Program-made: the position numbers and the translations under genes | The notes under the pieces: generated by a model | Databases searched by the model: none | Told to the model about the DNA's origin: nothing | What the model saw: the letters and a program-made list of their open reading frames with translations, nothing else | In this document: in pieces, positions 1 through 9,528 of the stretch | How positions within the stretch are numbered: the first letter of the stretch is position 1 | How the letters are laid out: each line of letters starts with the position of its first letter | Assembly: GCA_017643365.1 (NCBI GenBank) | Contig: JAEPNO010000002.1 | Span: 275,308 to 339,307, forward strand | Length of the DNA: 64,000 nucleotides | Reading direction: 5' to 3' | From: Balneolaceae bacterium | GTDB lineage: Bacteria > Bacteroidota > Rhodothermia > Balneolales > Balneolaceae

Positions 1-247
1 TATTTAAAGAATAAACTTCACTACGCTCATCTGATTCAACAACTACATCAAAACTTCCACTAAGGGCAATAATTACTTCGTGTTGTGATTTATAAGCATG
101 TCCTCCTCTCAATTCACCCCCAGGTACATCATACGTCCAAAACACCCGCTTAATTTTAAATGGAATGTGTTCATTATCTTGTAGAAAGGTAAGATTCCCC
201 CTAGGATCAAGAAATTTTGGCAAACTTATTAGTTTTACCTCACTCAT
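1..247 (-). CDS. QdtA/FdtA-like sugar 3,4-ketoisomerase (cupin), partial
   Basis: The gene starts at ATG 247 on the minus strand and runs off the left edge, so only about the first 82 residues are present. They read as a WxcM-like/FdtA cupin: an opening [15 protein letters not shown], then [24 protein letters not shown] and a [14 protein letters not shown] strand, which is the usual jelly-roll start with its conserved G-x-x-R-G-x-H. Family members isomerise dTDP-4-keto-6-deoxyglucose to the 3-keto isomer on the way to amino sugars of surface polysaccharides. The start overlaps the rmlA stop by 8 bases, so the two are probably translationally coupled, and RmlA would supply the dTDP-glucose. 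Substrate specificity cannot be read from this fragment. Confidence 0.8.
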   Translation of the reverse strand, partial: MSEVKLISLPKFLDPRGNLTFLQDNEHIPFKIKRVFWTYDVPGGELRGGHAYKSQHEVIIALSGSFDVVVESDERSEVYSLN

Positions 248-1118
248 TCATTTCTCCGGTAACTAAGCGTTGTAAATATTGTCCGTATCCATTTTTCTTT
301 AAAACTTCAGCTAATTTCAATACTTTCTCGGTTGATATCCATCCATACCGCCAAGCAATTTCTTCCAAACAGGCAATCTTGTACCCTTGTCTTCTTTCAA
401 TAATTTCAACGAATTGAGCTGCCTCCATCATAGAATCGTGAGTTCCGGTATCTAACCATGCATACCCACGACCGAGAACTTGCACGTTTAATGCGTCTAA
501 TTCTAAATAAGCTTGATTAACTGAAGTAATTTCTAGTTCACCTCGATCTGACGGCTTTACACTTTTTGCGATATCTATTACTCTATTATCATATATATAT
601 AAACCTGTAACCGCGAGATTACTTTTTGGCTGAACTGGTTTTTCTTCAATTGATAACGCATGACAATCTTCATCAATTTCTACCACGCCAAAACGTTCAG
701 GATCAGCAACTCTGTAACCAAAAACAGTAGCGCCTTTAAGATTTTGAACAGCGTCTTTCATTTTTTGGCCAAAACCAGGGCCATAAAAAATATTATCCCC
801 TAGAATTAAAGTAACATCATCGGTACCAATAAAATCTTCCCCAATAATAAAAGCTTGCGCTAATCCATCCGGACTTGGTTGAGTAGCATATTCAATAGAA
901 ATACCCCAATCTTCTCCATCTCCTAGAAGACGCTTAAAGCCATCCGAATCTTCCGGAGTAGTTATAATCATAACTTCTGTAATCCCAGCAAGCATCAAAA
1001 CAGACAATGGATAATAAATCATTGGCTTATCGTATACCGGCATTAATTGCTTACTAATTGCTTTTGTTACCGGATACAATCTGGTTCCACTACCGCCTGC
1101 TAATATAATCCCTTTCAT
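240..1118 (-). CDS. rmlA: Glucose-1-phosphate thymidylyltransferase
   Basis: RmlA joins dTTP and glucose-1-phosphate to dTDP-glucose, the first step to dTDP-rhamnose and other dTDP-deoxysugars. The 292-residue length is normal for the family. The nucleotide-binding signature [11 protein letters not shown] lies at residues 8-18, the substrate-binding stretch ILGDNIFYG near residue 104, and WLDTGTHDS near residue 221. It sits in a minus-strand run fcl-gmd-rmlA-cupin, 26 bp after gmd, and overlaps the downstream cupin gene. A decayed partial copy of the same gene is found at 7.3-7.5 kb. rmlB, rmlC and rmlD are not in the window; the adjacent cupin suggests that dTDP-glucose here feeds an amino- or keto-sugar branch. 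Confidence 0.95.
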   Translation of the reverse strand: MKGIILAGGSGTRLYPVTKAISKQLMPVYDKPMIYYPLSVLMLAGITEVMIITTPEDSDGFKRLLGDGEDWGISIEYATQPSPDGLAQAFIIGEDFIGTDDVTLILGDNIFYGPGFGQKMKDAVQNLKGATVFGYRVADPERFGVVEIDEDCHALSIEEKPVQPKSNLAVTGLYIYDNRVIDIAKSVKPSDRGELEITSVNQAYLELDALNVQVLGRGYAWLDTGTHDSMMEAAQFVEIIERRQGYKIACLEEIAWRYGWISTEKVLKLAEVLKKNGYGQYLQRLVTGEMNE

Positions 1119-1144
1119 TCTATCTCAATTATGACTTTATAAAG

Positions 1145-2281
1145 TTATTCTGCTTGTGTTAAAATATCGTGGCCTGCTTTCTTTAACTGTAAATCACGTT
1201 TGAAGTTAACAATATCAGACTGCATCATATCTTTAACCAGCGCGTTCAAATCGTATTCGGGCACCCAACCTAATTGTTCCTTTGCTTTAGTTGGATCACC
1301 AATTAGTAAATCTACTTCGGTTGGTCTAAAGTAAGAAGGGTCGACTGATAACACTTCTTTTCCAATTTCTAATTGATACTCTTTGTTGTTGCATGCAGCC
1401 ACATATGCTTTTTCATCAACCCCTTTACCTTTAAATTCCAGGTCGATACCAACTTCGCTAAATGCCATGCGAACAAAATCTCGAACGGTAGTAGTTTCTC
1501 CTGTCGCTATAACCCAATCTTCTGCTGTATCTGCTTGTAAAATCATCCACATCATACGAACATAATCTTTAGCATGCCCCCAATCACGTTTAGCTTCCAA
1601 ATTTCCTAAAAACACTTTTTCTTGCAAGCCTAACGCAATTTTTGATACTGCTCGAGTAATTTTTCTTGTTACAAAAGTTTCTCCTCGTCTTGGCGATTCA
1701 TGATTGAATAAAATACCATTACAAGCGAACATATTGTAAGCTTCACGATAATTCTTAGTTATCCAAAAACCATAAATTTTAGCCACGCCATATGGAGAAC
1801 GAGGATAAAATGGAGAATTTTCATCATAAAACCCTCGCTCATTTTTATTCTCCGGCATTCCTCCATATAACTCAGAAGTAGAGGCTTGATAAATTCTAGT
1901 TTTATTCTCTAACCCAAGAAGTCGTACTGCTTCTAATATTCTTAGAGTGCCTAAACCATCAACATTTCCAACATACTCAGGGGTATCAAAAGAGACTTTG
2001 ACATGAGACATTGCACCAAGATTATAAATCTCATCTGGTTGGGTTTCTTGAATAATTCTTGTGAGGTTCATAGAGTCTGTTAAATCTCCATAGTGCAGAA
2101 TTAATCTTTGATTTGGATCGTGTGGATCTTGATATAAATGGTCAATTCTATCTGTATTAAAAAGCGATGCTCTTCTTTTAATACCATGAACCACATAACC
2201 TTTCTCAAGTAATAATTCAGCTAAGTATGACCCGTCTTGCCCCGTAATTCCAGTAATTAAAGCTATTTTTCTATTTGTCAT
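1145..2281 (-). CDS. gmd: GDP-mannose 4,6-dehydratase
   Basis: Gmd converts GDP-mannose to GDP-4-keto-6-deoxymannose, the first step in GDP-L-fucose synthesis. It is an extended short-chain dehydrogenase: the Rossmann motif [18 protein letters not shown] is at the N-terminus, the catalytic Tyr-x-x-x-Lys occurs in [10 protein letters not shown] near residue 164, and [15 protein letters not shown] near residue 193 is the family signature. The 378-residue length is typical. It lies 11 bp downstream of fcl, which performs the next step, so the two form a complete GDP-fucose unit. Confidence 0.96.
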   Translation of the reverse strand: MTNRKIALITGITGQDGSYLAELLLEKGYVVHGIKRRASLFNTDRIDHLYQDPHDPNQRLILHYGDLTDSMNLTRIIQETQPDEIYNLGAMSHVKVSFDTPEYVGNVDGLGTLRILEAVRLLGLENKTRIYQASTSELYGGMPENKNERGFYDENSPFYPRSPYGVAKIYGFWITKNYREAYNMFACNGILFNHESPRRGETFVTRKITRAVSKIALGLQEKVFLGNLEAKRDWGHAKDYVRMMWMILQADTAEDWVIATGETTTVRDFVRMAFSEVGIDLEFKGKGVDEKAYVAACNNKEYQLEIGKEVLSVDPSYFRPTEVDLLIGDPTKAKEQLGWVPEYDLNALVKDMMQSDIVNFKRDLQLKKAGHDILTQAE

Positions 2282-2292
2282 TATTAAAAACC

Positions 2293-3258
2293 TTAATTTA
2301 TTTCGACTTGTTTAAATTCATTCAAATTATTTAAAAACCAGTTATAAGTGTCTTTTATACCGATATCTAAATTAATTTTAGCTTTCCAGCCAAGCTGATT
2401 TATTCTATCCACACTCATAAGTTTTCTTGGGGTACCATCCGGTTTACTAGCATCCCACTCAATAGCACCTTCGTGCCCAACAATTTGCTGTATAGTTTCA
2501 GCTAAAGATTTAATGGTTAGGTCTTTTCCTGTTCCGGCATTTATCAAATCGTAATTTAATTCACCATTAAATTCAGCAATAAAACTTACAGATTCTGCCA
2601 AGTCTTGAACATGCAAAAATTCTCGCATTGGAGAACCACTACCCCATAACTGAACCGGTTTATGACCATTTATTTTAGCTTCATGAAATTTCCGAATCAT
2701 AGCCGGAAGAACATGCGAGGTTTTAAAATCAAAATTATCTCTAGGTCCGTATAGATTAGTAGGCATCATTGAAATATAATTTCTTTCAAATTGCTTATTA
2801 AGAGCCTGGCAAAGTTTAATCCCAGTGATCTTTGCAATCGCATACCATTCATTTGTAGGCTCTAATGAACCGGTTAACAAATATTCCTCTTTTAGTGGTT
2901 GCGGCGCCATTTTAGGATAAATACACGAACTTCCAAGAAAAATTAGATTTTGAACGTCATTTTCATGAGCTGCATTGATGAGATTAGCCTCAATCATCAA
3001 ATTGTCATAGATGAATTGCCACGGAAACTCATTATTTGCAAGAATCCCTCCTACTCGAGCGGCGGCAATAATAATAAGTTCAGGTTTTTCTGTTGCTATA
3101 AAATCACACACTGCTTGCTGATTACGCAAATCGAGTTCAGCACTAGTTTTGAGAATTATATTTGAATAACCCTTTGATGAGAATTCGTTCAATACTGCTG
3201 ACCCGACCATACCTCTATGACCCGCAATATAAATTTTAGATGTTTTTTTTAACTGCAT
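2293..3258 (-). CDS. fcl: GDP-L-fucose synthase
   Basis: Fcl (WcaG) is the epimerase/reductase that turns the Gmd product into GDP-L-fucose using NADPH. The N-terminal motif [10 protein letters not shown] is the dinucleotide-binding loop. The catalytic Tyr-x-x-x-Lys is in [10 protein letters not shown] near residue 140, and [10 protein letters not shown] follows near residue 168, as expected. At 321 residues it is full length. It is the third gene of a minus-strand run that begins at 4550, with the exported SLBB-like gene 29 bp upstream and gmd 11 bp downstream. Confidence 0.95.
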   Translation of the reverse strand: MQLKKTSKIYIAGHRGMVGSAVLNEFSSKGYSNIILKTSAELDLRNQQAVCDFIATEKPELIIIAAARVGGILANNEFPWQFIYDNLMIEANLINAAHENDVQNLIFLGSSCIYPKMAPQPLKEEYLLTGSLEPTNEWYAIAKITGIKLCQALNKQFERNYISMMPTNLYGPRDNFDFKTSHVLPAMIRKFHEAKINGHKPVQLWGSGSPMREFLHVQDLAESVSFIAEFNGELNYDLINAGTGKDLTIKSLAETIQQIVGHEGAIEWDASKPDGTPRKLMSVDRINQLGWKAKINLDIGIKDTYNWFLNNLNEFKQVEIN

Positions 3259-3287
3259 AATGATTTAACCGATTGTTATCTTGTATT

Positions 3288-3827
3288 CTACCTATTATTT
3301 AGTCTGTCAAGCAAAATTATAGTAGAGGCAACTGCTGAAATAGTGGAAGCAAAAACTCCTAAATAGTCTCGAAAGGATGGTTTTCTTTTCACCCTTACAG
3401 TAATCGTTTGATTGTTATTCAATGTATATCCCCACATTTCTGCAGGAAAAGATTCTTCAAAACGGTATTTAAATTCATCAATTACATCAAGATTATTACT
3501 AGAATCGTATTCATGAATATAAATTTCGATCCTCATTTTTGACCAATCCAAGTTGGTTTGACCATCACGTATCGTTCTCAAGCCCCCACTAAAAGAAATC
3601 AGTTCGCTCAACGTAGTACCAACAGGTATCAGATAACGTCCTGAACTCCCAACATCACCCCAAACGTTCACCGAATCTGCAAACTCACCGGGCTCTGCAA
3701 TTCGCACAATCCGATCAGCCAATCTAAATTGTAAAGATCTATTTAACTGGTCTTGAGCTAATACATCACTATTTTGGATAAGTAAAAATATAAAAATTGC
3801 TATGCTAGCACGAAGAAACTTATTCAT
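3288..3827 (-). CDS. Exported SLBB-like protein, probable polysaccharide export accessory
   Basis: A 179-residue protein with an N-terminal signal peptide ending around ...DVLAQDQ. Residues about 50-85 (DSVNVWGDVGSSGRYLIPVG then TTLSELISFSGGL) match the pattern of a soluble-ligand-binding beta-grasp (SLBB) domain found in Wza-type export proteins. The C-terminus has a hydrophobic stretch (LGVFASTISAVASTIILLD) that may be a membrane anchor. It lacks the full polysaccharide export domain, so it is not a complete Wza. Its position between the fucose genes and the divergent Wzc-like kinase supports an envelope polysaccharide role. The SLBB assignment is by pattern only. Confidence 0.6.
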   Translation of the reverse strand: MNKFLRASIAIFIFLLIQNSDVLAQDQLNRSLQFRLADRIVRIAEPGEFADSVNVWGDVGSSGRYLIPVGTTLSELISFSGGLRTIRDGQTNLDWSKMRIEIYIHEYDSSNNLDVIDEFKYRFEESFPAEMWGYTLNNNQTITVRVKRKPSFRDYLGVFASTISAVASTIILLDRLNNR

Positions 3828-3842
3828 TAATTTAAAAATTAT

Positions 3843-4550
3843 TTATCTGATTCTCAGAAGTCTATTTACTTCTGTTTTTGAAAAACCCATTTTTTGTAGT
3901 TTTGATGAAACTGGGTCAATTTCATAGTCAACACGGTAAAAATCACATTTCCATTGGTCAGTGTCTAAGATACAACAAGATGCTCTATAATCCTGATCTC
4001 TTGATTGTCCAACACTCCCAGGATTAATCATGTATTTAATTCCTTTCTTAAACTCTCGCACACCCAATTTCTCAGAAATCATACTTGGTAGATGTGTGTG
4101 TCCAAATAAACAAATATCATAGTCTAAGTTTGATAAAATATTTCGGACAGTAAACGCGCTATCAAGATATATCCAGCTATCTGGCTTTACAGGAGAAGCA
4201 TGTGTACAAAGAATTTTGTCGGACAATTCTAACGTTAACGGTAAATTTCTTAACCAATTAAGATGTCTTTCTTGTAAAATGGATTGTGTTAGTTCAATTA
4301 ATCTTCTATTTGGGTTTCGAAAATGATTCAACTTCACTTTACCAATAACACCAGCGTCATGATTGCCAAGCACAGATTCAAAATCTAAATCCATTAAAAC
4401 ATCAATGCACTCTGCCGAAGAAGGACCATACCCTACAACATCACCCAAATTTATCCATTTGTCAGGCTTATACTTATTCAACTCAGTAATTACTGCTTCC
4501 AAAGCATTCAAATTAGCATGAATGTCTGAAATAACCGCATATCTAGGCAT
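3843..4550 (-). CDS. Calcineurin-like metallophosphoesterase (YfcE-type)
   Basis: A 235-residue binuclear metallophosphoesterase. The metal-ligand motifs appear in the family order: ISDIHANLNAL at residues 7-17, GDVVGYGP near residue 37, GNHD near residue 62, CTHASP near 115 and FGHTHLP near 150, followed by MINPGSVGQSRD. Such proteins hydrolyse phosphodiesters; the natural substrate is unknown. It is the first gene of the minus-strand polysaccharide run and diverges from the tyrosine kinase gene across a 111-bp AT-rich gap (4551-4661) that must hold promoters for both directions, though I see no clear promoter motif there. Confidence 0.85.
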   Translation of the reverse strand: MPRYAVISDIHANLNALEAVITELNKYKPDKWINLGDVVGYGPSSAECIDVLMDLDFESVLGNHDAGVIGKVKLNHFRNPNRRLIELTQSILQERHLNWLRNLPLTLELSDKILCTHASPVKPDSWIYLDSAFTVRNILSNLDYDICLFGHTHLPSMISEKLGVREFKKGIKYMINPGSVGQSRDQDYRASCCILDTDQWKCDFYRVDYEIDPVSSKLQKMGFSKTEVNRLLRIR

Positions 4551-4661
4551 GAACGATAGAAATAGAAATGAATAAGATTTAAATGAATTTTTAGACTCTA
4601 AGTTAATCAGTTATTTTCTATCTTTCACTCTTTCTTTTTTTGATTTAAAGATTATTTAAAT

Positions 4662-6998
4662 ATGCACCATAACGGCACAAACGGCGTAATTAGCCCATCT
4701 AACTCTGCAGCTTCTTCAGATAATAACAACTCAGAACAACTCGAGCTAGATTTGCTAAGATTTTTCAACATCTTATTGCTTCGCAAATACTTTATTATTG
4801 GATTTACTTTTATAGCAGGTATAATTGCAGGTATTTATGCTTATTCACAAATCCCCATCTACGAAAGTGCTGGAACTATAATGATCTCGCAAAGTCAGAA
4901 TCGCTATTCATATGCAGGTTCTGATCTATCAAGTCTCCTAACAACCACTTATGGAATTGGTGTAGGAAGCACTATAGCCAATGAACTACAAATTTTAAAA
5001 TCAATTAAGCAAAGCTATGAATTAGCAAACCGGATACAAGATATCGAGTATGATCCAACAGGTAAACGTTTCCCTATACTTTGGCGCGAATATCCTGTTG
5101 ATAGTACAGTTGCTGGAATTGATACCATTGCTTCACGTTATAGAAAAAGTATAGTATTCGAACGTGCTGATCCTCAGTCTGATGTAGTTGTTATCAAATT
5201 TGAAAGCCCTTCTCCAGCTGAGGCAGCTACTGTAGTTAACTTAACAATGGATGCTTACTCGTCTCTTTCAACAGAACAAAATAGAACTATGGCAGTATCT
5301 GCTTTAGATTTTCTTCATGAAGAAAGAAACCGAATCGAAGACGAACTTACAGTGGTTGAAGATTCGTTAAAAGAATTTATGAGGAAAACAAACTATGTTC
5401 AAATTAGTCCTCAAACAACACAATTGATAAATCAATTGGCAGACATTACTGTTCAAATCCAATCAATTGATGTCACCCTATTTGCTGTCAATGCAACTAT
5501 CTATGAATATAATAAACAGATAGATGAAATTAAACCAGGTTTAGCTGAACAATATTCAAACGCATTAGGCCCAATTATCGAACGAGCTCAATTTGCTCTT
5601 TCAGAACTTGAAACGAACAAATTACAGGTTAAACTTAGAAACCCTGGTATCCCAAATGATCATCCAGAGATTTCTAAAATTAATTCCGATATAAAAATTG
5701 TTAAAGACGAGATTAAGCAATTAACAAATCAGTTATTTGATTCAAGGTCAGACTTACAATTAAGTGTGGTAACTGGTGGTACTGGAACTCAAAAAATTAC
5801 AGATATTTCGTCTCAGCTTGTTGAACTTAATGTTGAAAAAGCACAGTTAGAAACCAAGAAAAAGGTTTTGAATGATTATTACGATATACTAGATAATGAC
5901 TTTCAAAACCTTCCTGATCATATTATTCAATTATCTAGATTACAAAGAGATGTGAAAATCAATGATCAATTGTTCATGCTCGTATCTAACCAATATGCAG
6001 AGATGAGTTTATGGGAAAAAACACAATTTGGTATGGGAAGGCCTCTTGATTATGCAAGACCTCCCCAAAAACCAGTAAGTCCAAAAAAGAAATTAATATT
6101 ACTTGTTGGGTTAATAATTGGAGGAATACTCAGCAGCAGTGTAGTTATACTTATTGAGATATTTAATGACAAAATTAATTCAACTGAAGATTTAAAAGAA
6201 TTAAATTTACCAGTACTTGGAACCATACCTGATTTTTCTATTATGGATGGATTGGATCCTTCTGGGCGACAATTTATGGATGAAAAGTCTGTGTCAAATC
6301 AGTTGATAACTTTTCTAGATCACATTTCTCCACTATCTGAGGCATATAGACGATTGAGAATAAATGTTGTTTATGCAAACCCTGATAAGCAATACAAAGT
6401 TATTATGGTTACATCAGCAAATAAAGGAGAAGGTAAAAGTACCGTTGCTGCCAACTTAGCTGTAACATTCTCTGAAGCGGAAAAAACGGTATTAATAATC
6501 GATCTCGATTTACGGCGTCCCACTCAGCATAAGATTTTTGGTGAGAACAGAGAACCAGGTCTAACCGATTCACTCTTTGAAACTGTGAGCTTAAGTAACA
6601 TAATACGCTCAACAGTTGCTCCAAATGTCGATGTACTAACAGTAGGAAAGAAAACACCCGAACCAGCGACCGTATTAGACAGTAAACGATTAAAGCAATT
6701 AATCGATAAACTCAAAGAGCGATATGATCATATTATTTTAGATACCGCCCCCTATGGTATTATATCTGATTCTGCTTCGTTATTACGACTTGTTGATGGT
6801 CTTGTTGTGGTTACTCGTTTTAATTCAACCACGAAAAGAGAATTACAGTTTACTATTGATGGATTAAATCACCTTAATGCAGATATATTAGGAATGGTAT
6901 TAAACGCATTTAACCCTGAGAAGAGTACCGATTACTATACTAATTACGCGTATTACAAGAGAACTTATTACTCAGATTATTATAAAGAGGAAGCTTAG
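4662..6998 (+). CDS. Wzc-type polysaccharide co-polymerase with tyrosine autokinase domain
   Basis: A 778-residue inner-membrane protein controlling export or chain length of surface polysaccharide. Residues about 25-140 carry a Wzz-type domain with the first membrane segment (YFIIGFTFIAGIIAGIYAY). A long periplasmic coiled-coil region follows to about residue 440, then the proline-rich RPPQKPVSPKKK and a second membrane segment near residue 485. The cytoplasmic BY-kinase domain has Walker A (TSANKGEGKSTVAANLA), Walker A' (VLIIDLDLRRP) and Walker B (HIILDTAP). The last 24 residues contain nine tyrosines in pairs, the usual autophosphorylation cluster. It diverges from the nucleotide-sugar genes and is probably its own transcription unit. 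No Wza or Wzy is seen nearby. Confidence 0.92.
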   Translation: MHHNGTNGVISPSNSAASSDNNNSEQLELDLLRFFNILLLRKYFIIGFTFIAGIIAGIYAYSQIPIYESAGTIMISQSQNRYSYAGSDLSSLLTTTYGIGVGSTIANELQILKSIKQSYELANRIQDIEYDPTGKRFPILWREYPVDSTVAGIDTIASRYRKSIVFERADPQSDVVVIKFESPSPAEAATVVNLTMDAYSSLSTEQNRTMAVSALDFLHEERNRIEDELTVVEDSLKEFMRKTNYVQISPQTTQLINQLADITVQIQSIDVTLFAVNATIYEYNKQIDEIKPGLAEQYSNALGPIIERAQFALSELETNKLQVKLRNPGIPNDHPEISKINSDIKIVKDEIKQLTNQLFDSRSDLQLSVVTGGTGTQKITDISSQLVELNVEKAQLETKKKVLNDYYDILDNDFQNLPDHIIQLSRLQRDVKINDQLFMLVSNQYAEMSLWEKTQFGMGRPLDYARPPQKPVSPKKKLILLVGLIIGGILSSSVVILIEIFNDKINSTEDLKELNLPVLGTIPDFSIMDGLDPSGRQFMDEKSVSNQLITFLDHISPLSEAYRRLRINVVYANPDKQYKVIMVTSANKGEGKSTVAANLAVTFSEAEKTVLIIDLDLRRPTQHKIFGENREPGLTDSLFETVSLSNIIRSTVAPNVDVLTVGKKTPEPATVLDSKRLKQLIDKLKERYDHIILDTAPYGIISDSASLLRLVDGLVVVTRFNSTTKRELQFTIDGLNHLNADILGMVLNAFNPEKSTDYYTNYAYYKRTYYSDYYKEEA

Positions 6999-7014
6999 CA
7001 AGGCGAAGCTTTAC

Positions 7015-7200
7015 TGTTATGAGTTTTGAGTGAAAGTTATGAGCTTGGTTTCATCGTTTATATGAGAAACTAACCTTAACGTTACACTGTTTTAAATCTT
7101 GATTTACGTATTTAAACTTTCCACTAGATTTAAATACTTAATCTTAACTAGTGTTAATGCAATTTCAAAAAAATGCGTGCTTAACTCATAACTACCCAAG
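7015..7200. repeat. Degraded paired inverted heptamer arrays, no gene inside
   Basis: Left heptamers GTTATGA, GTTTTGA, GTGAAAG and TTATGAG occupy 7016-7043. Right heptamers CTTAACT, CATAACT and ACCCAAG occupy 7180-7200. A perfect 9-bp inverted repeat (AGTTATGAG 7035-7043, CTCATAACT 7185-7193) joins the two sides. The 141 bp between them are AT-rich and have no plausible ORF. The left array starts 17 bp after the tyrosine kinase stop. I read it as a decayed relative of the clearer loci at 9.5, 19.3, 20.7, 23.4 and 61.7 kb. The remaining gap to 7275 holds nothing else I can name. Confidence 0.45.
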
Positions 7201-7275
7201 TACTTTCCTTAAATACTAATCAAAACTATTCTTCTTCGGCTCATCGGCTTTTTCAAGTAAATTAGCCTTATCATT

Positions 7276-7542
7276 CTAACCGTTTCTACAGGCTATTTCT
7301 TCTAGGCAGGCTGAATTAAAGCCTAGTCGCCTCTCAATAATTTCTAAAAACTGAGTTGCTTCCATAATGGAATCGTGAGTTTCGGTTTCCGGCCAAACAT
7401 AGACGAGGACTAATCGTTGCACATTTAGTTTACATTGTTCATCATAAACTGCATTTCCAGTAGTGATTTCTAGTTCGCTTCGTATACTTGGTGTTATTGA
7501 TTTCTTGTGAACGACAGTAAAACAATAGACAAAAAAAGGCAC
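7276..7542 (-). pseudogene. rmlA fragment (glucose-1-phosphate thymidylyltransferase C-terminal remnant)
   Basis: An 88-codon open stretch whose residues 14-88 align without gaps to RmlA of this same window, from [12 protein letters not shown] to AWRYG; I count 46 identities in 75 positions. It lacks the N-terminal nucleotide-binding half and the last ~35 residues, and the WLDTGTHDS segment has become WPETETHDS. Downstream sequence contains stops, with a possible out-of-frame continuation (KANLLEKADEP versus [12 protein letters not shown]). This is a decayed paralogue or the remains of a second polysaccharide cluster, not a working enzyme. Confidence 0.8.
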
Positions 7543-7563
7543 CCTGTATTCAGAGTGCCTTTT
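7534..7563 (-). terminator. Rho-independent terminator of the cysteine operon
   Basis: A perfect 9-bp stem (AAAAGGCAC 7534-7542, GTGCCTTTT 7555-7563) with a further 3-bp stem inside (CTG/CAG) and a TATT loop. On the minus strand it is followed by a run of seven T, so it suits the cysQ-cysD-S23-cysNC transcript that ends 24 bp upstream of it. Confidence 0.88.
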
Positions 7564-7586
7564 CTAATTTTAATGCTGTGAATAGT

Positions 7587-9440
7587 CTAAATCTTATTAA
7601 CTATCATTTCGACCGCTTCATCTACACTCATCTCATCGGTATTGATGGTTAGAGTGGCGTTATCAGGAGCCTGATACTCGGCATCGTAGCCGGTTAATCC
7701 AGAAATCTCACCTGATTCAGCTTTTGCGTATAATCCTTTTGGATCGCGTTTCTGAGCTGTTTTAGGATCGCAGGTTACGTGAATTTCCACAAAGTCAGTT
7801 TCAGCTGGGAATAATGATTTCACAAATTCACGATCGTTTTTGTAGGGAGATACAAAGGTAGATAGTACAATATTGCCATGCTCAAAGAACAATCTGGAGA
7901 GATGGCCAACACGACGGATATTCTCTTTTCGATCGTTAGGGCTGAATCCAAGATCACCATTTAAACCATGACGTACCTGATCGCCGTCCAGAAGTACGGT
8001 TTGCTTGCCGTCGTCCCAAAGTTTCTTTTCTAAGGCTTTTGCAATCGTGCTTTTACCTGCTCCAGAAATTCCGGTAAACCAAAGTAATTTTGCTTTTTGG
8101 CCATTACGTGTTTCACGTTCTTCACGCGAAATATTCCAAGGCTCCCAAGTTACATTTGGAGAAACTAATTCAGTGCGTTCAGCATCACCAATCTCTTTAG
8201 AAACTGTAGAGCCTGCACGAATCATACCCGCGCCAACAGTAACATTGGTTGTTGGATCAATAATAATGAAACTACCCGTTTTTTGATTGATCTGATAAGG
8301 ATCAAAGAAAATAGGCTGGCTTGTTTTTAGCTTAACACGGCCAATCTCATTCAGATTAAGATTCTCAGTATCTTCTCTGTTTAATGTATCTACATTAATA
8401 CGGTATCTGATCTCATCGATAAATACCTGAACTTGCTTCGAAGTGTGCTGCAGGATGTATTGCTTATTTACATCCAACGCTTTTTCATTCATCCAGCAAA
8501 GATAAGATTCGAACTCATTCCGGATAGTTGGAACGTTGTCTTTTCGAACAATCATGTCACCACGCGAAATATCAATTTCATCTTCGATGGTGATGGTTAC
8601 AGAATCACGTGGATAGGCAATTTCTAAGTTTCCATCCCGAGTTACCAATTCTTTTACTTTTGATGTAAGACCAGACGGCAATACTTTTATTTCGTCTCCC
8701 GGACGAATATGTCCTGAAGCTACTTGACCCGAAAATCCACGGAAATGCATGCCTGGTCGAATTACGTATTGAACCGGGAATCTAAAATCAATAACGTTAT
8801 CAGCGGCATCTACTTTAACAGTCTCAAGGTGATGAAGTAGTGTAGAGCCATTATACCAATCCATTCGCTCTGATTTGTCTACTACATTATCGCCTTTAAG
8901 GGCAGAAATTGGAATGAAGGTGACGTCTTTTACTTCTAGCTTACGAGCGAACTCTTCAAAATCGGCAACAATTTCATCGAACACTTTTTCATCGTAGTCC
9001 ACCAAATCCATCTTGTTCACAGCAACCACTAAATGTGGAATTCTCAACAAAGAGGAAATAAAAGCGTGACGGCGAGATTGGGTAAGAATACCTTTTGAAG
9101 CATCCACCAAAATAATAGCCAAATCAGCTGTTGAAGCCCCCGTAACCATGTTTCGAGTATACTGCGTATGGCCGGGAGTATCCGCGATGATAAACTTTCG
9201 CTTTGGTGTAGCAAAGTAACGGTAAGCTACGTCGATCGTAATTTTTTGCTCACGCTCTGCTTTCAAACCATCGGTTAGCAAGGCTAGATTTACTTCTTCC
9301 TCACCACTGCTTTTACTAGTCTTCTCGATGGCTTCCATCTGATCTTCGAAGATCGATTTTGAATCGTATAAAAGCCGACCAATTAATGTACTTTTTCCAT
9401 CATCTACAGAACCTGCTGTTGTAAATCGTAGCATGTCCAT
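7587..9440 (-). CDS. cysNC: Bifunctional sulfate adenylyltransferase subunit 1 / adenylylsulfate kinase
   Basis: A fusion of the CysN GTPase and CysC APS kinase. CysN has the G1 loop GSVDDGKSTLIGRLL, G3 DTPGH and G4 NKMD; the C-terminal third is APS kinase with P-loop FTGISGAGKSTIAKAL and the GLNGDLGFSPNDRKENIRR segment. With CysD it makes APS from sulfate and ATP, then phosphorylates it to PAPS. An in-frame ATG also exists at 9494, but the 18 codons between 9494 and 9440 (N-S-K-L-N-T-Q-H-S and so on) are encoded by the heptamer array described separately, and related enzymes begin close to the M-x-x-L-R-F here. I therefore prefer 9440 (617 residues), although translation from 9494 is possible. 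An S23 gene separates it from cysD. Confidence 0.93.
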   Translation of the reverse strand: MDMLRFTTAGSVDDGKSTLIGRLLYDSKSIFEDQMEAIEKTSKSSGEEEVNLALLTDGLKAEREQKITIDVAYRYFATPKRKFIIADTPGHTQYTRNMVTGASTADLAIILVDASKGILTQSRRHAFISSLLRIPHLVVAVNKMDLVDYDEKVFDEIVADFEEFARKLEVKDVTFIPISALKGDNVVDKSERMDWYNGSTLLHHLETVKVDAADNVIDFRFPVQYVIRPGMHFRGFSGQVASGHIRPGDEIKVLPSGLTSKVKELVTRDGNLEIAYPRDSVTITIEDEIDISRGDMIVRKDNVPTIRNEFESYLCWMNEKALDVNKQYILQHTSKQVQVFIDEIRYRINVDTLNREDTENLNLNEIGRVKLKTSQPIFFDPYQINQKTGSFIIIDPTTNVTVGAGMIRAGSTVSKEIGDAERTELVSPNVTWEPWNISREERETRNGQKAKLLWFTGISGAGKSTIAKALEKKLWDDGKQTVLLDGDQVRHGLNGDLGFSPNDRKENIRRVGHLSRLFFEHGNIVLSTFVSPYKNDREFVKSLFPAETDFVEIHVTCDPKTAQKRDPKGLYAKAESGEISGLTGYDAEYQAPDNATLTINTDEMSVDEAVEMIVNKI

Positions 9441-9447
9441 GTCGAGA

Positions 9448-9528
9448 TAAGAGTGTTGAGTGTTGAGTTTTGAGTTTTGAGTGGAGTTACTCATTACAGT
9501 GATTAGTTTTTAGTTCTTAGTGTTTAGT
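9448..9528. repeat. Heptamer arrays on the cysN side of the S23 gene
   Basis: Two 7-base arrays in plus-strand reading. The first (9448-9482) has five units ending in GAGT: TAAGAGT, GTTGAGT twice and TTTGAGT twice. The second (9494-9528) has five units ending in AGT: TTACAGT, GATTAGT, TTTTAGT, TCTTAGT and GTTTAGT. The second overlaps the last codons and stop of the S23 gene. Its segment 9498-9510 is the exact reverse complement of 9945-9957 on the other side of that gene (13 bp). The first array lies between the two possible cysN starts. Confidence 0.85.
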
